Shown piece by piece: positions 34,964 to 36,774 of a stretch of DNA of 36,774 nt. Source of the stretch: Gammaproteobacteria bacterium (lineage in GTDB: Bacteria; Pseudomonadota; Gammaproteobacteria; Pseudomonadales; Azotimanducaceae); NCBI GenBank assembly GCA_030123805.1, contig JASJXV010000017.1, positions 1-36,774 of the forward strand, given 5' to 3'. Positions within the stretch are counted from its first letter, which is position 1. Every line of letters starts with the position of its first letter. The notes beneath the pieces are model-generated. The model was not told where the DNA came from. It saw only the letters and a list, made by a program, of their open reading frames with translations, and ran no database searches. The position numbers and the translations under genes are program-made.

Positions 34964-34978
34964 GGGCGATATCGCAAG
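34959..34978 (+). repeat. Direct repeat copy 2 (with palindromic core)
   Basis: CTGGTGGGCGATATCGCAAG, the partner of 34477-34496, in the same orientation and 482 bp away. It is followed within 50 bp by the first hipBA operator. Confidence 0.8.
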
Positions 34979-35026
34979 GATAAGTTGATAAATTGAGTGA
35001 GTAATAAATCGCAAGACCCCATTCAC

Positions 35027-35044
35027 ATTACCGAGCGGGAATAT
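35027..35044. promoter_or_regulatory. HipB operator O1
   Basis: ATTACCGAGCGGGAATAT, an imperfect palindrome with half-sites ATTACCG and CGGGAAT around a 2-bp centre at 35034/35035. It is one of three related sites upstream of hipB. Confidence 0.7.
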
Positions 35045-35050
35045 CACCTA

Positions 35051-35079
35051 TTGATTTTGGGTAGATAGTTCATTATTTT
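35051..35079 (+). promoter_or_regulatory. Candidate hipBA promoter P1
   Basis: TTGATT (35051-35056) and TATTTT (35074-35079) are 17 bp apart. The -10 box overlaps operator O2, so bound HipB would block it. A second candidate, TTGTCC (35099-35104) and TAATAT (35122-35127), also 17 bp apart, overlaps O3. Confidence 0.5.
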
Positions 35080-35095
35080 CCCGAGCGGTAATATT
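35076..35095. promoter_or_regulatory. HipB operator O2
   Basis: TTTTCCCGAGCGGTAATATT, the same palindrome as O1 with its stronger half on the other side. Its centre (35084/35085) lies 50 bp from that of O1. It overlaps the -10 box of candidate promoter P1. Confidence 0.7.
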
Positions 35096-35122
35096 CGTTT
35101 GTCCAAGTCTCAAATTAGCGAT

Positions 35123-35144
35123 AATATTACCGAACGGGAATATT
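35123..35144. promoter_or_regulatory. HipB operator O3
   Basis: A 22-bp palindrome with half-sites AATATTACCG and CGGGAATATT around AA, one mismatch per pair of halves. Its centre is 49 bp from that of O2. It is the most complete of the three sites and ends 16 bp before the hipB start. Confidence 0.75.
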
Positions 35145-35160
35145 TATGAGGACACCTTAG

Positions 35161-35385
35161 ATGCGATTAACTACAGAGAAAATTGGCCACTTTGCGAAAA
35201 AAGTACGCAAGTATAAGGGTGTTACGCAATCTGATCTCGCATTAACATCCGGTACAGGTTTGCGATTTGTAAGTGACTTGGAGAACGGGAAGTCAACCTG
35301 CGAGATCGGTAAAGTTCTAACGGTTCTGCAGACTTTGGGCGTCAAGATCGAACTTACACTTCCACACACAACAGTGAGGGTGTAA
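35161..35385 (+). CDS. hipB: HipB-type antitoxin and transcriptional repressor
   Basis: XRE-family helix-turn-helix protein of 74 residues. The HTH spans about 7-60 (IGHFAKKVRKYKGVTQSDLALTSGTGLRFVSDLENGKS abbreviated by its ends), with GVTQSDLA and GLRFVSDLENGK as the two key helices. HipB proteins bind their own promoter as dimers and neutralise HipA by complex formation. GAGGA lies 8 nt upstream. The hipA start follows after 3 nt, the usual antitoxin-first order. Three palindromic operators upstream support autoregulation. Confidence 0.92.
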   Translation: MRLTTEKIGHFAKKVRKYKGVTQSDLALTSGTGLRFVSDLENGKSTCEIGKVLTVLQTLGVKIELTLPHTTVRV

Positions 35386-35388
35386 TCC

Positions 35389-36627
35389 ATGGCACGAACT
35401 CTGGACGTGTATCTCGATCGGAATATCATCGGCCACCTAACCCAAGATGAGGGTGGTCAGATGAGGTTTGAGTACGAAGAGTCATGGCTCAGAAATCCGG
35501 AAGCTATTCCTCTCTCTCAATCACTACCTTTGCGTGCAGATCGCTTTAGGCAGAAGGAGTGCCGGGGCTTCTTTGGCGGAACTTTGCCTGAGTCAACCAA
35601 CCGCAAGACCATAGCAAGAATCCTTGGCATAAGTGACAAAAACGACTTCGCAATGCTTGAGCAGATCGGTGGAGAATGTGCAGGTGCTGTCACCTTGTTA
35701 CCGGAAGAGAAATCAATTCCAGAAGCAGATAACAACTATAGGGATCTGCCTGATGAGGAACTTGCCAGAATTCTGCGAGAACTTCCCAACCGGCCGTTGA
35801 TGGTGGGAGACCATGGTATCAGGCTATCACTAGCTGGAGCACAAGACAAAATTGCTGTTCGGCTCGAGAATGGAAGGATATCGATTCCACTCGGCAGCGC
35901 ACCGAGTACCCATATACTTAAACCGGCTATCGCGACGTATGAAGGTGTAGTATTCAATGAGGCTTTCTGTATGGCTCTAGCAAAGGATGTAGGTCTTTCT
36001 GCCGCCTTGGCGACTATCGGGGGCATCGAAGACATCGACTACCTGCTCATAGAACGCTTCGATCGTCATAGGGAAGAGGATGGTCAGATCCGCCGGTTGC
36101 ACCAGGAGGATTTCTGTCAGGCCTTAGGTATTCCGTCAGAACTAAAGTACCAGGACGAGGGAGGTCCCACGCTTAAAGACAGCTTTGATCTCTTACGCGC
36201 TATCTCAAGTTCACCCGTCGTGGACCTGAGGGCACTACTAGATGCGATTATATTCAACATCATCATTGGCAATCACGACGCGCACGCGAAGAACTTCGCG
36301 TTGCTATACATGCCAGATCGAAGTACAACCCTCGCTCCACTTTACGATCTCGTTTCAACAGTGTTCTATCCAGAGCTAAGTGACAAGATGGCGATGAAGA
36401 TCGGTGGAGAAGGAAAGTCCTCGCTTGTCGTTCCGAAAAATGTCGAGAAATTCGCAAAGGATACCGGTCTTGCCGTCCCGCCAACGCTAGCACGCTTTCC
36501 AGCTCTTGCTGATGCTGTTCTGGCGTCGATCAAGGGAGTCGAAAAACCAAATCAGATTTCTGAAGAAGTTGCAAAACTAATCAGTAGACGCTGTGTGAGT
36601 ATCATTTCAAGTTTCAGCAACAGGTAA
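35389..36627 (+). CDS. hipA: HipA serine/threonine-protein kinase toxin
   Basis: HipA-family kinase of 412 residues, full length. The N-terminal couple_hipA/HipA_N part begins LDVYLDRNIIGHLTQDEGG. The Gly/Ser-rich phosphate loop SLAGAQDK (147-154) carries the likely autophosphorylated Ser147, equivalent to E. coli Ser150. The catalytic loop is GNHDAHAKN (294-302, Asp297), and the metal-binding Asp320 is in LAPLYDLVST. E. coli HipA phosphorylates glutamyl-tRNA synthetase and triggers growth arrest and persistence. The target here cannot be read from sequence. All kinase residues are present, so it is probably active. Nothing is visible in the 147 bp downstream. Confidence 0.94.
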   Translation: MARTLDVYLDRNIIGHLTQDEGGQMRFEYEESWLRNPEAIPLSQSLPLRADRFRQKECRGFFGGTLPESTNRKTIARILGISDKNDFAMLEQIGGECAGAVTLLPEEKSIPEADNNYRDLPDEELARILRELPNRPLMVGDHGIRLSLAGAQDKIAVRLENGRISIPLGSAPSTHILKPAIATYEGVVFNEAFCMALAKDVGLSAALATIGGIEDIDYLLIERFDRHREEDGQIRRLHQEDFCQALGIPSELKYQDEGGPTLKDSFDLLRAISSSPVVDLRALLDAIIFNIIIGNHDAHAKNFALLYMPDRSTTLAPLYDLVSTVFYPELSDKMAMKIGGEGKSSLVVPKNVEKFAKDTGLAVPPTLARFPALADAVLASIKGVEKPNQISEEVAKLISRRCVSIISSFSNR

Positions 36628-36774
36628 TCTAAATAGAACAGTGCGCGATTTCATAATTGGGTTGCTTTACTGCATTGGGTCATATTGCGAAGCAATGCAT
36701 CTTGAATAGTCGTTTGTGTATAGAAATAGGACTCGATGGTCCGTCAACACGGCCTCCGACCAATTGCTTACGAA
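36628..36774. other. Gene-free window end
   Basis: The 147 bp after hipA contain no convincing coding frame, terminator stem or repeat. The sequence is cut by the window edge. Confidence 0.5.

Noticed and set aside
34430-35160. Integron cassette recombination sites (attC) around the orphan ORF
   Set aside because: One GTTAAAC word occurs at 34943-34949, but no partner RYYYAAC core or imperfect attC hairpin was found.
1-36774. CRISPR array or tRNA gene
   Set aside because: No regularly spaced direct repeats with unique spacers and no recognisable tRNA cloverleaf were seen while reading the window.

Overview
The window is a chromosomal segment of a gammaproteobacterium. Gene families and gene order match the conserved neighbourhood known from Pseudomonas and relatives: rplM-rpsI-petABC-sspA, then dolP/yraN/lpoA, rsmI, rnpB, the division and cell wall (dcw) cluster from mraZ to lpxC, dciA, an M23 peptidase, secA, argJ, and pilBCD-coaE-yacG with pilin genes. 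Order and protein features alone do not fix the genus. A free-living, respiring, piliated, diderm bacterium with DAP-type peptidoglycan is the best reading.

Layout: 126-954 encodes ribosomal proteins L13 and S9 and ends in a strong terminator. 1149-3810 encodes the three subunits of a cytochrome bc1 complex, coupled by 1-nt stop/start overlaps. sspA (3920-4552) is followed not by an intact sspB but by a 26-codon sspB remnant (4608-4688). A minus-strand group (lpoA-yraN-dolP, 7528-4707) encodes outer-membrane and cell-envelope factors; diaA, usually found between yraN and dolP, is absent. rsmI diverges from it across a perfect 17-bp hairpin. The RNase P RNA gene lies at about 8657-9026.

The dcw cluster (9217-22724) has a recognisable promoter and an MraZ-type 10-bp-periodic repeat array. 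It then runs mraZ-rsmH-ftsL-ftsI-murE-murD-ftsW-murC-ftsQ-ftsA-ftsZ-lpxC. Five genes normally embedded here are missing: murF and mraY (between murE and murD), murG (between ftsW and murC), and murB and ddlB (between murC and ftsQ). The junctions are tight, two of them overlapping. All retained genes look intact, so the missing functions are probably encoded elsewhere. The lpxC leader can fold into an elaborate structure.

22753-29074 holds housekeeping genes (dciA, M23 peptidase, secA, argJ, yacG, coaE). The type IV pilus machinery (pilD, pilC, pilB) is on the minus strand, divergent from two tandem, different, cysteine-free pilin genes (33303-34266). The right end (34267-36774) looks accessory. 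It contains a 147-bp inverted-repeat element resembling a REP/MITE, a small unknown gene bracketed by a 20-bp direct repeat, and a complete hipBA toxin-antitoxin operon. Three evenly spaced palindromic operators lie over candidate hipBA promoters.

Most of the window is ordinary core genome. The points that deserve attention are the scattered loss of dcw genes, the truncated sspB, the hairpin upstream of rsmI, the lpxC leader, and the accessory end with its hipBA operators and repeat-bracketed orphan gene.
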